From Pseudomonas khavaziana (lineage in GTDB: Bacteria; Pseudomonadota; Gammaproteobacteria; Pseudomonadales; Pseudomonadaceae), in the NCBI RefSeq assembly GCF_019145205.1, contig NZ_JAHSTT010000001.1:124001-188000 (forward strand): a stretch of 64,000 bases of DNA. The letters are read 5' to 3'. Under the pieces are notes generated by a model that did no database searches, was not told the origin of the DNA, and saw only the letters and a program-made list of their open reading frames with translations. This document shows positions 28,533 through 41,201 of the stretch, piece after piece. A program made the translations under genes and the position numbers. Each line of letters opens with the position of its first letter. The stretch's first letter is position 1.

Positions 28533-29752
28533 ACATCAACTTGCGCAACATCATCAAGCCGTACCCGTCGCCGATCATCACCGGGCGTGGTGTCGACCTT
28601 GATTTCCCGATGCTCGCCGGTTGCCTGGCGCTGCTTGGCCTGGGCCTGGTGATGATCACTTCGGCATCCTCCGAAGTGGCCGCCGTGCAGTCGGGCAATA
28701 CCCTGTACATGATGATCCGTCACCTGGTTTACCTGGTGATCGGCCTCGGCGCATGCATCGTCACCATGATGATCCCCATCGCCACCTGGCAGCGCCTGGG
28801 TTGGCTGATGCTGATCGGTGCATTTGGCTTGCTGGTGATGGTGATCGTGCCCGGTATCGGTCGCGAGGTGAACGGCTCGATGCGCTGGATCGGCTTCGGC
28901 GCGTTCAACGTGCAGCCCTCGGAAATCGCCAAGGTGTTCGTGGTGATCTACCTCGCCGGCTATCTGGTGCGACGCCAGAAAGAAGTACGCGAAAGCTGGA
29001 TGGGCTTCTTCAAGCCTTTCATCGTGCTGCTGCCCATGGCCGGCCTGTTGCTGATGGAACCGGACTTCGGCGCCACCGTGGTGATGATGGGAGCGGCGGC
29101 GGCGATGCTGTTCCTCGGCGGCGTCGGCCTGTTCCGTTTCACCTTGATGGTGGTGCTGGCGGTGGCTGCGGTGACGATTCTGGTACAGGCACAACCCTAC
29201 CGGATGGCGCGCTTGATCACCTTTACCGATCCCTGGTCCGACCAGTTCGGTTCCGGCTACCAACTGACCCAGGCGCTGATCGCCTTCGGTCGCGGCGAGT
29301 GGCTGGGCGTGGGCCTGGGCAACAGTGTGCAGAAGCAGTTCTACCTACCGGAAGCGCACACCGACTTTGTGTTCTCGGTATTGGCCGAAGAGCTTGGCGT
29401 GGTCGGCTCGCTGTGCACCGTGGCGCTGTTCGTGTTTGTGTGTGTGCGCGGCATGTACATCGGCTTGTGGGCCGAGCGGGCCAAACAGTATTTCGCCGCC
29501 TATGTGGCCTATGGCTTGTCGTTCCTGTGGATCGGCCAGTTCCTGATCAACATCGGTGTGAACGTCGGCCTGCTGCCGACCAAGGGCCTGACGTTGCCGT
29601 TCCTCAGTTACGGCGGCAGTTCGTTGGTGATCTGCTGCGCCTGTCTTGGCTTGTTGCTGCGTATCGAGTGGGAGAGCCGGACCCACCTGGGCAGCGAAGA
29701 GATGGAGTTCAGCGAAAGCGACTTTGCCGAGGAGCCGACCCATGGGCGCTAA
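28529..29752 (+). CDS. ftsW: FtsW, septal peptidoglycan glycosyltransferase
   Basis: A 407-aa SEDS-family polytopic protein (about 10 helices) that polymerises lipid II at the septum together with FtsI. Family patterns include GREVNGSMRWI, QPSEIAKV and LPFLSYGGSSL. The ATG at 28529 overlaps the murD stop (ATGA). It overlaps murG by 11 bases. Confidence 0.96.
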   Translation: MNINLRNIIKPYPSPIITGRGVDLDFPMLAGCLALLGLGLVMITSASSEVAAVQSGNTLYMMIRHLVYLVIGLGACIVTMMIPIATWQRLGWLMLIGAFGLLVMVIVPGIGREVNGSMRWIGFGAFNVQPSEIAKVFVVIYLAGYLVRRQKEVRESWMGFFKPFIVLLPMAGLLLMEPDFGATVVMMGAAAAMLFLGGVGLFRFTLMVVLAVAAVTILVQAQPYRMARLITFTDPWSDQFGSGYQLTQALIAFGRGEWLGVGLGNSVQKQFYLPEAHTDFVFSVLAEELGVVGSLCTVALFVFVCVRGMYIGLWAERAKQYFAAYVAYGLSFLWIGQFLINIGVNVGLLPTKGLTLPFLSYGGSSLVICCACLGLLLRIEWESRTHLGSEEMEFSESDFAEEPTHGR

Positions 29753-30804
29753 CGTGCTGATCATGGCGGGCGGCACCGGGGGCCACGTGTTCCCGGCCCT
29801 GGCCTGCGCGCGTGAATTCCAAAGCCGCGGCTACACCGTGCACTGGCTGGGTACGCCCCGTGGCATCGAGAACGAGTTGGTGCCGAGTGCCGGCTTGCCC
29901 CTGCATTTAATCAACGTCACCGGTCTGCGCGGCAAGGGCAAGCTGTCCCTGCTCAAGGCACCGTTCGTATTGCTCAAAGCTGTGTGGCAGGCACGCAAGG
30001 TCATTCGTGAATTGAAGCCTGTGTGTGTGCTTGGCTTTGGTGGTTACGTGACCGGCCCGGGCGGCGTCGCCGCGAAGCTCGCCGGTGTACCGGTGATCGT
30101 GCACGAACAGAACGCCGTCGCCGGGACCGCCAACCGCCTGCTGGTGCCATTGGCCTCGCGGGTGTGTGAAGCCTTCCCGAAAACCTTCGCCGCCTCCGAC
30201 AAGCTTCGCACCACCGGCAACCCGGTGCGTACCGAGCTGTTCATGGCCATTGCGCGTGATGCGCTGGCCGGGCGCAAGGCGCACCTGCTGATCCTGGGCG
30301 GAAGCCTGGGCGCCGAACCGTTGAACAAACTGTTGCCCGAAGCAGTGGCGCAGTTGCCTGTGCAGTTGCGCCCGGAGATCTTCCATCAGGCGGGCAAGCA
30401 TCACGATGAAGTCACCGCGACGCGTTATCGCGAGGCCGGTGTGGAAGCGAATGTGCAGCCCTTCATCAAAGACATGGCCCAAGCCTATGGCTGGGCCGAC
30501 CTGGTGGTCTGCCGCGCTGGTGCGCTGACCGTCAGTGAACTGGCCGCCGCCGGTCTGCCGTCCTTGCTGGTGCCTTTGCCCCACGCCATCGACGATCACC
30601 AGACCCGCAACGCCGAATATTTGGCCGGGGAGGGCGCTGCCTTCCTGCTGCCGCAAAGAACGACCGGCGCCGCCGATTTGGCCGCACGCCTGACCGAGGT
30701 TTTGATGCAACCGGAACGACTCAACAGCATGGCGAGCACCGCAAGCCGCCTGGCCAAACCTGACGCAACCCGCACGGTGGTGGATATCTGCCTGGAGGTG
30801 GCCC

Positions 30805-30812
<8 letters not shown>
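29742..30812 (+). CDS. murG: MurG, lipid II synthase
   Basis: A 356-aa GT-B glycosyltransferase that adds GlcNAc to lipid I on the cytoplasmic face. The first glycine loop [12 protein letters not shown], the second [19 protein letters not shown] and the acceptor-site [17 protein letters not shown] are present. Start and stop both overlap neighbouring genes. Confidence 0.97.
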
Positions 30813-33203
<2,391 letters not shown>

Positions 33204-33207
33204 ACAC

Positions 33208-34077
33208 ATGAAAGGCGCATCGCTTCGTCATCAGCCCCCACAAGCACCGAGCCGCAAGCCGGTGCCGCGGGGCGCCAGCCGAATGGTGGCTAAAGAGCCG
33301 ATGTCGGCGCGCCTGCCAAAAGCCAACTTTGGTTTTATCAAGGCGCTGTTCTGGCCGGTATTGCTGGTGGTATTGGGCTTTGGTACCTACGAAGGCGCGC
33401 AGCGGCTGTTGCCGTATGCCGACCGGCCAATCACCAAGATCAGCGTGCAGGGCGACTTGAGCTACATCAGCCAGCAGGCGGTACAGCAGCGCATCGGCCC
33501 GTACCTGGCGGCGAGCTTTTTCACCATCGACCTGGCCGGTATGCGCCGGGAGCTGGAACAGATGCCGTGGATCGCCCACGCCGAAGTCCGCCGTGTCTGG
33601 CCGGACCAGGTGACGATCCGCCTGGAAGAACAACTGCCCGTGGCCCGTTGGGGCGATGAAGCGCTGTTGAACAACCAGGGCCAGGCGTTCACCCCGCGTG
33701 AGCTGGCCAACTACGAGCACCTGCCGCAGCTGTTCGGGCCGCAGCGGGCGCAGCAGCAAGTGATGCAGCAGTACCAGGCCCTGAGCCAGATGCTGCGGCC
33801 ACTGGGCTTCTCCATTGCACGCCTGGAATTGCGTGAGCGGGGCAGCTGGTTTTTGACGACCGGGGCAGGCAGTTCCGGCCCGGGCATCGAGTTGTTGCTG
33901 GGACGCGACCGCTTGGTGGAAAAGATGCGCCGCTTTATTGCCATCTATGAAAAAACCTTGAAAGAACAGATTACGAACATTGCGAGCGTCGACCTGCGTT
34001 ACGCCAACGGCCTGGCCGTCGGCTGGCGTGCACCGGTTGCGCCCACGGCAGCACAACCCGCTGTCGCGAAGAATTAA
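33208..34077 (+). CDS. ftsQ: FtsQ, divisome protein with POTRA domain
   Basis: A 289-aa bitopic protein: a basic cytoplasmic tail (about 1-40), one transmembrane helix (about 45-65), a POTRA domain starting at [14 protein letters not shown], and a beta domain. It recruits FtsL and FtsB. The ATG at 33208 is four bases after the ddlB stop and is used in preference to longer readings inside ddlB. The last residues are Ala/Pro-rich. Confidence 0.94.
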   Translation: MKGASLRHQPPQAPSRKPVPRGASRMVAKEPMSARLPKANFGFIKALFWPVLLVVLGFGTYEGAQRLLPYADRPITKISVQGDLSYISQQAVQQRIGPYLAASFFTIDLAGMRRELEQMPWIAHAEVRRVWPDQVTIRLEEQLPVARWGDEALLNNQGQAFTPRELANYEHLPQLFGPQRAQQQVMQQYQALSQMLRPLGFSIARLELRERGSWFLTTGAGSSGPGIELLLGRDRLVEKMRRFIAIYEKTLKEQITNIASVDLRYANGLAVGWRAPVAPTAAQPAVAKN

Positions 34078-34092
34078 GAAGAGGCAGGACCC

Positions 34093-35355
34093 ATGGCAAA
34101 CGTGCAAAGCGGCAAAATGATCGTCGGTCTCGATATCGGCACCTCCAAGGTGGTGGCGCTGGTGGGCGAGGTCGGGGAAGACGGCGCGATCGAAATCGTC
34201 GGTATTGGCACGCATCCGTCCCGGGGCCTGAAGAAGGGCGTGGTGGTGAACATCGAGTCCACCGTGCAATCGATCCAGCGCGCCATCGAAGAAGCGCAGC
34301 TGATGGCCGGTTGCCGGATCCACTCGGCGTTCGTCGGCGTGGCGGGCAACCATATCCGCAGCCTGAACTCCCACGGCATCGTGGCGATCCGCGACCGCGA
34401 AGTCAGCTCGGCCGACCTTGAGCGCGTCCTCGACGCCGCCCAGGCCGTGGCGATCCCGGCTGACCAGCGCGTGCTGCACACCCTGCCGCAGGATTACGTG
34501 ATCGATAACCAGGAAGGCGTGCGCGAGCCCCTGGGCATGTCGGGCGTGCGCCTGGAAGCCAAGGTCCACGTGGTGACCTGTGCGGTCAACGCCGCGCAGA
34601 ACATTGAAAAATGCGTGCGCCGCTGCGGCCTGGAAATCGACGACATCATTCTCGAGCAGCTGGCTTCGGCGTACTCGGTGCTGACCGACGACGAAAAAGA
34701 ACTGGGCGTGTGCCTGGTGGACATCGGCGGCGGCACCACCGACATCGCGATCTTCACCGAAGGTGCGATCCGTCACACCGCCGTGATCCCGATTGCCGGC
34801 GACCAGGTCACCAACGACATCGCCATGGCGCTGCGCACACCGACCCAGTACGCCGAAGAAATCAAGATCCGCTACGCCTGCGCCCTGGCCAAGCTGGCCG
34901 GTGCCGGCGAGACCATCAAGGTGCCAAGTGTCGGCGACCGTCCTCCTCGTGAGCTGTCGCGCCAGGCCCTGGCCGAAGTGGTCGAGCCACGCTACGACGA
35001 GCTGTTCACCCTGATCCAGGCTGAACTGCGCCGCAGCGGCTACGAAGATTTGATCCCGGCCGGCATCGTGCTGACCGGTGGCACCTCGAAGATGGAAGGC
35101 GCGGTCGAACTGGCCGAGGAAATCTTCCACATGCCTGTCCGCCTGGGCGTGCCCCACGGTGTGAAAGGCCTGGGCGACGTCGTGCGCAACCCGATTTATT
35201 CCACCGGTGTGGGCTTGCTGTTGTACGGGCTGCAAAAGCAGACCGACGGCATTTCCCTGTCGGGCCCGAGTATCCGCGACAGCTACCGTAGCGACGACGA
35301 AGTGAAAGCACCGTTGTTCGAGCGGCTGCAGGCTTGGGTCAAAGGCAATTTCTAA
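34093..35355 (+). CDS. ftsA: FtsA, actin-like Z-ring anchor
   Basis: A 420-aa actin-fold ATPase that tethers FtsZ filaments to the membrane. Nucleotide-binding segments GLDIGTSKV and DIGGGTTDIA are present, and the C-terminus RLQAWVKGNF forms the amphipathic membrane-targeting helix. Fifteen bases separate it from ftsQ. Confidence 0.97.
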   Translation: MANVQSGKMIVGLDIGTSKVVALVGEVGEDGAIEIVGIGTHPSRGLKKGVVVNIESTVQSIQRAIEEAQLMAGCRIHSAFVGVAGNHIRSLNSHGIVAIRDREVSSADLERVLDAAQAVAIPADQRVLHTLPQDYVIDNQEGVREPLGMSGVRLEAKVHVVTCAVNAAQNIEKCVRRCGLEIDDIILEQLASAYSVLTDDEKELGVCLVDIGGGTTDIAIFTEGAIRHTAVIPIAGDQVTNDIAMALRTPTQYAEEIKIRYACALAKLAGAGETIKVPSVGDRPPRELSRQALAEVVEPRYDELFTLIQAELRRSGYEDLIPAGIVLTGGTSKMEGAVELAEEIFHMPVRLGVPHGVKGLGDVVRNPIYSTGVGLLLYGLQKQTDGISLSGPSIRDSYRSDDEVKAPLFERLQAWVKGNF

Positions 35356-35430
35356 AGATTTACCGCGACACCGCAGCACCCGTAGTAAGCAGTAGGCGAA
35401 AAAACTAGAGAAAATGAAAGGAGAGGGAAC

Positions 35431-36627
35431 ATGTTCGAACTCGTAGACAACATCCCCGCAAGCCCGGTTATCAAAGTAATCGGTGTTGGCGGTGGCGGCG
35501 GCAACGCTGTCAATCACATGGTCAAGAGCAACATTGAAGGCGTTGAATTCATCTGCGCCAACACTGATGCCCAGGCGCTGAAAAGCATCGGCGCGCGGAC
35601 CATCCTGCAATTGGGCACAGCCGTGACCAAGGGCCTCGGCGCTGGTGCCAATCCGGAAGTCGGCCGTCAAGCCGCCCTGGAAGACCGCGAGCGTATTGCC
35701 GAAGTGCTGCAGGGCACCAACATGGTGTTCATCACTACCGGCATGGGCGGCGGTACCGGTACCGGTGCTGCACCGATCATTGCCGAAGTGGCCAAGGAAA
35801 TGGGGATCCTGACGGTTGCCGTCGTGACCCGTCCGTTCCCGTTCGAAGGCCGCAAGCGCATGCAGATCGCCGACGAAGGTATCCGTCTGCTGTCTGAAAG
35901 CGTCGACTCGTTGATCACCATCCCCAACGAGAAACTGCTGACCATCCTGGGCAAGGACGCCAGCCTGCTGTCCGCGTTCGCCAAGGCTGACGATGTACTG
36001 GCCGGTGCCGTCCGCGGTATCTCCGACATCATCAAGCGCCCGGGCATGATCAACGTCGACTTTGCCGACGTACGTACGGTCATGAGCGAAATGGGCATGG
36101 CGATGATGGGCACTGGCTGCGCCAGCGGTCCGAACCGTGCACGCGAAGCCACCGAAGCGGCCATTCGCAACCCGTTGCTCGAAGACGTGAACCTGCAAGG
36201 CGCACGCGGCATCCTGGTGAACATCACTGCCGGCCCTGACCTGTCCCTGGGTGAGTACTCCGACGTGGGTAGCATCATCGAAGCCTTTGCTTCCGAGCAC
36301 GCCATGGTCAAGGTCGGTACCGTTATCGATCCGGACATGCGCGATGAGCTGCACGTAACCGTGGTTGCTACCGGCCTGGGTGCAAAAATCGAGAAGCCTG
36401 TGAAGGTCATCGACAACACCCTGCATAACAGCCAAGCCAGCCAGGCAGCTGCCGCTCCAGCCCCTGCTCGCCAGGAACTGCCGTCGGTCAACTACCGTGA
36501 CCTGGACCGTCCGACCGTGATGCGCAACCAGGCCCAGGCCGGTGCTGCTGCGTCCCGTAGCCCGAATCCGCAAGATGACCTGGACTACCTGGACATCCCG
36601 GCATTCTTGCGTCGTCAGGCCGATTAA
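35431..36627 (+). CDS. ftsZ: FtsZ, tubulin-like division GTPase
   Basis: A 398-aa GTPase that forms the Z ring. The tubulin signature GGGTGTG lies in TTGMGGGTGTGAAP. The T7 loop NVDFADVRT is present. An Ala/Pro/Gln-rich linker leads to the conserved C-terminal tail DYLDIPAFLRRQAD, which binds FtsA and ZipA. A strong AAGGAGAGGG Shine-Dalgarno precedes the ATG. The 75-base gap after ftsA may hold an extra promoter. Confidence 0.98.
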   Translation: MFELVDNIPASPVIKVIGVGGGGGNAVNHMVKSNIEGVEFICANTDAQALKSIGARTILQLGTAVTKGLGAGANPEVGRQAALEDRERIAEVLQGTNMVFITTGMGGGTGTGAAPIIAEVAKEMGILTVAVVTRPFPFEGRKRMQIADEGIRLLSESVDSLITIPNEKLLTILGKDASLLSAFAKADDVLAGAVRGISDIIKRPGMINVDFADVRTVMSEMGMAMMGTGCASGPNRAREATEAAIRNPLLEDVNLQGARGILVNITAGPDLSLGEYSDVGSIIEAFASEHAMVKVGTVIDPDMRDELHVTVVATGLGAKIEKPVKVIDNTLHNSQASQAAAAPAPARQELPSVNYRDLDRPTVMRNQAQAGAAASRSPNPQDDLDYLDIPAFLRRQAD

Positions 36628-36703
36628 TGGAATGTATCAGGGCTATGAAGGTGATTGGTGTTCAGCAAAGGTCTGGTCTGCTATTATCGCCAGCCTTTGT
36701 TGA

Positions 36704-37651
<948 letters not shown>

Positions 37652-37676
37652 GTAACAACTCTCTTTCTTTAGTTTT

Positions 37677-37705
37677 AAAGGCTGCCTTCGGGTGGCCTTT
37701 TTTTA
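37677..37705 (+). terminator. Intrinsic terminator after lpxC
   Basis: AAAGGCTGCC-TTCG-GGTGGCCTTTTTTT, a short imperfect stem with a stable TTCG loop and a T7 run, placed 26 bases after the lpxC stop. It closes the dcw cluster. Confidence 0.8.
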
Positions 37706-37714
37706 TGCCTGACT

Positions 37715-37812
37715 GTAGGAGCAAGCTTGCTCGCGAAGGTCGTCAAAGGTAACGCGGGCATCCTGATTGAACGCAGTGCCCATGAGTTTTTCGCGAGCAA
37801 GCTCGCCCCTAC
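37715..37812. repeat. REPIN (GTAGGAGC family), diverged copy
   Basis: The left arm GTAGGAGCAAGCTTGCTCGC (37715) and right arm GCGAGCAAGCTCGCCCCTAC (ending 37812) enclose a spacer that still resembles that of the 6222 copy (CGAAGGTCGTCAA..TAACGCG). Its central palindrome has decayed. The right edge supplies the stop codon of the convergent diguanylate cyclase gene. Confidence 0.82.
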
Positions 37813-39335
37813 ACGGGCAGGGTCGCGGCATCGACAATCCGATTGCGTCCACTGTGCTTTGCCTCATACAACGCCTGGTCGGCCTTTAGCAGCAAGTCCT
37901 CAAGGGTATTGCGGCTGTGTTTGTGCCAGGTACTCAAGCCGATGCTCACGGTAACCGGCTGTCTACCCCCAGCCACCCGTGGCAAACGCTCGACGCTGAT
38001 GCGGATGCGCTCGGCGATCACCCAGGCGCCCTTGGCGTCGGTATGGGGCAGCACCACGGCAAACTCTTCACCGCCATAGCGTGCTGACAGGTCGGCCGGA
38101 CGGCGGATATTGCTGTCGATCACCTGCGCGACCGCGCGCAACGCATCATCGCCACCCTGGTGACCGTGGCGGTCGTTGAAGGCCTTGAAGTGGTCCACAT
38201 CGATCATCAGCATGGTCAAGGGCTCGGTCGAGCGCTGTGCCCGGTCCCATTCCAGGCGCAGGCGCTCGTCCAGGGTGCGACGGTTGGCCAAGCCGGTGAG
38301 GGCATCGGTGGCTGCCAGTTCTGACAGCACCTGTTCAGCGCGATGACGACGGCGCAGCTCCATGCACAGCGCCCAGGTCAGCCACAACAGGCCTACGCAC
38401 AGCACGCCTGTGGCGATGCTCACCAGCCACGCCGCACGCCGCCATGGCGCAAATATCTCGTTGCTGGACAGGGCCACCGCTACAATCAGCGGCAGGTTGC
38501 CCACACTGGAGAAACTGTAGAGCCGCGCCTGGTGATCGACACTTGAGGTACTCTGGAAGCTGCCATCGCGCTCGCGCAGCATGCGTGCCACATTGGGACG
38601 CTGGCTGAGATCCTTGTCGATCATCCCTGCTTCCAGCAAAGGTTCTTGGGCCAACAGGATGCCTTGGTGGTTGAGCAGGTTAATGGTGCTGTTGCTGCCG
38701 ATGTTCAGGCTGCTGAACAACTGGTGGAAGTACGACAGGCGCATGGAGGCGGCGGCGACGCCCAGGAAGCGCCCGTCCGGCGACGAAACGCGGCGGCTGA
38801 ACGCGATGCGCCATGGGTCATCGCACGCACAACGGGCCATGAATGGACGGCTGATATACAGCCCGGCGTCCGGATTCTCGCGGTGCACCTGAAAATAGTC
38901 CCGATCAGAGAAGTTACCCAGCTTGGGTGTAAGCAGGGACGAATCGGCAATCACCTCGCCGTTCGGGTCCAGCAGCAGGATATCGCCTTTGTACGGCGCC
39001 GCCGCCGAGCGGTCGAACAGCACCAGATGACGGATGCTCGCTGAAACGTCTTGCAGGTCAGTGCGCTCGGCTGCCGCAATCAGGCCTTTGAGGGCCATGT
39101 CGTAGAGCTCCACGTTGCGCAGCACGTCGGCATCGATCAATTGAGTGATGGTATTGGCGGTGCGCTTGGCCGTCTGCAAGGTATTGGCCTGTTCCCGAAT
39201 CAGCAGCGCGGTGACGATCCCCACGATCAGCAACACTGTCAGCGTGCTGCCCAGGATCAGCAAGCGCTCCGGGCGGCGGTCGGGACGGGTAAGGCTTGGG
39301 CTCATCGGACGCACTTCTGCTTTGGGGATTCCCAT
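37809..39335 (-). CDS. Membrane diguanylate cyclase with periplasmic sensor domain
   Basis: A 508-aa c-di-GMP synthase. A first transmembrane helix (about 25-47) is followed by a large periplasmic domain of dCache type (about 50-290), a second helix (about 300-322) and a C-terminal GGDEF domain. The active-site motif is GGEEF. The product-inhibition site RPAD lies five residues before it (RxxD-x5-GGEEF), so both catalysis and feedback look intact. The start is unsure: ATG 39335 or ATG 39305, neither with a good Shine-Dalgarno. The last codon and stop lie inside the right end of the REPIN. Confidence 0.9.
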   Translation of the reverse strand: MGIPKAEVRPMSPSLTRPDRRPERLLILGSTLTVLLIVGIVTALLIREQANTLQTAKRTANTITQLIDADVLRNVELYDMALKGLIAAAERTDLQDVSASIRHLVLFDRSAAAPYKGDILLLDPNGEVIADSSLLTPKLGNFSDRDYFQVHRENPDAGLYISRPFMARCACDDPWRIAFSRRVSSPDGRFLGVAAASMRLSYFHQLFSSLNIGSNSTINLLNHQGILLAQEPLLEAGMIDKDLSQRPNVARMLRERDGSFQSTSSVDHQARLYSFSSVGNLPLIVAVALSSNEIFAPWRRAAWLVSIATGVLCVGLLWLTWALCMELRRRHRAEQVLSELAATDALTGLANRRTLDERLRLEWDRAQRSTEPLTMLMIDVDHFKAFNDRHGHQGGDDALRAVAQVIDSNIRRPADLSARYGGEEFAVVLPHTDAKGAWVIAERIRISVERLPRVAGGRQPVTVSIGLSTWHKHSRNTLEDLLLKADQALYEAKHSGRNRIVDAATLPV

Positions 39336-39373
39336 AGCTTAGTAGTAACTCTGGAATAGGTCGCAGAACCAAA

Positions 39374-39396
39374 ATGCGGGAGCAAGCCCCCACATC
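39374..39396. repeat. Solitary REP-like hairpin
   Basis: ATGCGGGAGCAAGCCCCCACAT, a shortened relative of the GTGGGAGGGGGCTTGC family, lies between the diguanylate cyclase and the porin gene without an inverted partner nearby. Confidence 0.55.
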
Positions 39397-39406
39397 AGAA
39401 ACGCTG

Positions 39407-40729
39407 TTAGAAGACGTTGATGGGGTAGTCCACAATCACGCGGTACTCATCCACGTCCCGATCCACTGCCGAATAGCCATTGCTGCCGCGATTGGTCGCC
39501 CATTGCAGGCGCATCGACAGGTCCTTGGCCTTGCCGCCTTGCACTACATATTTCAAATCGATATCCCGTTCCCAGTGCTTGGCATCTTTGCCGTCGGCGC
39601 TGTACCAGCTGCTGTAGCCGCGGCTGTTGGGGTCGACCTTAGTCAGGTCGGTCTTGCCGCTGATGTAGGACACGGCAGACGTCAGGCCAGGCACACCGAG
39701 GCCGGCAAAGTCGTAGGCGTACTTGAGCTTCCATGAGCGCTCGTTGGGGCCGTTGAAGTCCGAGTACTGCTGGGAGTTGTCCAGGTAAATGCTGTCGCCC
39801 TGGGCGATGTAGTCGAACGGCGTATTGCCGTTGACCCGCTGGTAGGTGGCCGTGACGCTGTGGTTGCCCACGCCGACGGTGAAATGCAGGCTGTAGGTGT
39901 TGTTGTCGATATCCCCCAGCAACGATTGGCCGGTGTCTTGGGTGTGGTAGTAGTGCAGGCCTGGGGTCAGGCTGACCAGGTCGTTGAGAGCATAAGTGTA
40001 TTCGAGGTCGTAGTAGTACTGGTGCCACACGTCCTTGAGTTCGGAGGCGTACAGGTTGCTGGTCAGCCCCGGGATACCGCTGAACGATACGCCGGCCCAG
40101 TCCAGGTGCTGGCTGTCGGCGTTGGCGGGCAAGGCGCCATAACTGGTGCCGATGCGCCGGTGGCCGCTCTGGTTGTAGAGCTTGGTAAAGCTGGCCTGGC
40201 CGCCCTCGATCAGCCAACCGTCGAAGCTGTGGTTGGCCAGGCTCACACCACGGAAGGTCTGCGGCAGCATGCGCGTCATGCCACCGGCGATCACCGGGTT
40301 GTTGAGGAACAGGTCGCCGGCTTTCAGTTCGGTATCGAAGGCACGCATTTTCAAGGTGCCGCCGGCGGTAGAGAACGATCCGGGTGCCTTGCCATTGCCA
40401 CTGCCGTAGGGAAGGATGCTGGAGCCATCGGTGCCGCCACCACCGTCGAGCTTGAGGCCGAGCATCGCATTGAGGTCCAGGCCGAAGCCGACGGTGCCTT
40501 GGGTGTAGCCAGACTCGAAGGTGCCGATAAAACCCTGGCCCCATTCCTTGCTGTCATCGGTATGAATGTCGCGACGGTCGCGGTTCATGTAGTAGTTGCG
40601 CGTATTGATCGTGAGATGGGAGCCATCAACGAAACCGTCGGTGGGTGTGGTGTCTGCCGCCTGGGCGAGGGAAGTGATCGTTGTTGCAACTGCGAGGAAT
40701 AACGGGGTGAACGTCAGCGAGTTCTTCAC
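39407..40729 (-). CDS. OprD-family outer-membrane porin
   Basis: A substrate-specific porin of the OprD family (440 aa). The signal peptide ([23 protein letters not shown]) is followed by [21 protein letters not shown], the usual OprD-type start, and alternating beta-strands ending in a C-terminal Phe (DYPINVF), as expected for BAM-dependent insertion. The substrate (an amino acid, dipeptide or carboxylate) cannot be assigned. GTG 40729 is preferred over an upstream TTG (40750) because AAAGGAG sits eight bases before it. The 5' leader contains a complete promoter-terminator unit (40798-40979). Confidence 0.9.
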   Translation of the reverse strand: MKNSLTFTPLFLAVATTITSLAQAADTTPTDGFVDGSHLTINTRNYYMNRDRRDIHTDDSKEWGQGFIGTFESGYTQGTVGFGLDLNAMLGLKLDGGGGTDGSSILPYGSGNGKAPGSFSTAGGTLKMRAFDTELKAGDLFLNNPVIAGGMTRMLPQTFRGVSLANHSFDGWLIEGGQASFTKLYNQSGHRRIGTSYGALPANADSQHLDWAGVSFSGIPGLTSNLYASELKDVWHQYYYDLEYTYALNDLVSLTPGLHYYHTQDTGQSLLGDIDNNTYSLHFTVGVGNHSVTATYQRVNGNTPFDYIAQGDSIYLDNSQQYSDFNGPNERSWKLKYAYDFAGLGVPGLTSAVSYISGKTDLTKVDPNSRGYSSWYSADGKDAKHWERDIDLKYVVQGGKAKDLSMRLQWATNRGSNGYSAVDRDVDEYRVIVDYPINVF

Positions 40730-40758
40730 CGGTGGAGCTCCTTTGGTCAATCAAGAAC

Positions 40759-40793
40759 GGCCAGTGTCGTGGGGGTGTGCCTGGCCTTTTTTT
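40759..40793 (+). terminator. Hairpin with T-tract in the OprD leader (plus-strand orientation)
   Basis: GGCCAG (40759-40764) pairs with CTGGCC (40781-40786), followed by T7. As a terminator it faces the plus strand, where no gene ends. On the minus strand it is a hairpin just before the porin ribosome-binding site. Confidence 0.45.
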
Positions 40794-40797
40794 ACGG

Positions 40798-40945
40798 CAA
40801 AAAAAAGCCGCTGAAGTCAGCGGCTTTAAGACAGATTCCCAGTGTAGAGCCCTGGAAAAAAGTCGAGGGAAATTCGGGGAAGCGGGTCAGCTGCCTTTGC
40901 CGTCGCGCTCATCGATGCGTCAAAGTAACGCAGGGGAGCGGTGCG
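40798..40945 (-). ncRNA. Candidate small RNA or attenuated leader upstream of the OprD porin
   Basis: On the minus strand a sigma70-like promoter, TTGGCA (40979-40974) and TACACT (40957-40952) with a 16-base spacer, is followed about 120 bases later by a strong intrinsic terminator: an 11-bp stem (40827-40817 with 40814-40804) and T8. Transcription would give an RNA of about 150 bases that stops some 70 bases before the porin start. This could be a free small RNA, or a leader that must be antiterminated for porin expression. I do not recognise it as a known Rfam family. A 28-codon ORF (40912-40826) inside it ends within the terminator stem. Confidence 0.5.
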
Positions 40946-40951
40946 ATACAG

Positions 40952-40979
40952 AGTGTAACAAGATAATCACTATTGCCAA
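40952..40979 (-). promoter_or_regulatory. Sigma70-like promoter for the OprD leader RNA
   Basis: -35 TTGGCA at 40979-40974, -10 TACACT at 40957-40952, spacer 16 bases. Expected start near 40945. Confidence 0.5.
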
Positions 40980-41201
40980 AACTACAACAGTGAGGCTCGA
41001 ACGTGGGGCGTTCAGGCTTTTTCAAGCTGTCGATCGATTTATCTGGAGTTGAACGGCTTTCTTTGAGTAGTGCAGAAATGTCCGACAGCTCGTCTTAGTT
41101 GCATGGGTAAGACTCCTCTCGATTTCCTCCACACCATTGAAGTGCCAGATCACAGCTTCCTAGGATTGCGTCCGTCTCAGGCGTATTACAAGGATGCCCT
41201 C
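40980..41201 (+). other. Intergenic region upstream of vgrG
   Basis: About 220 bases between the divergent OprD leader promoter and vgrG. The vgrG reading frame stays open through much of it, but the protein family start and an AAGGA Shine-Dalgarno point to the ATG at 41202. I see no clear promoter or repeat. Confidence 0.4.

Noticed and set aside
41070..41201. Extended N-terminus for VgrG
   Set aside because: The extra 44 codons do not resemble VgrG, and the ATG at 41202 has an AAGGA at proper spacing and the family-typical start.
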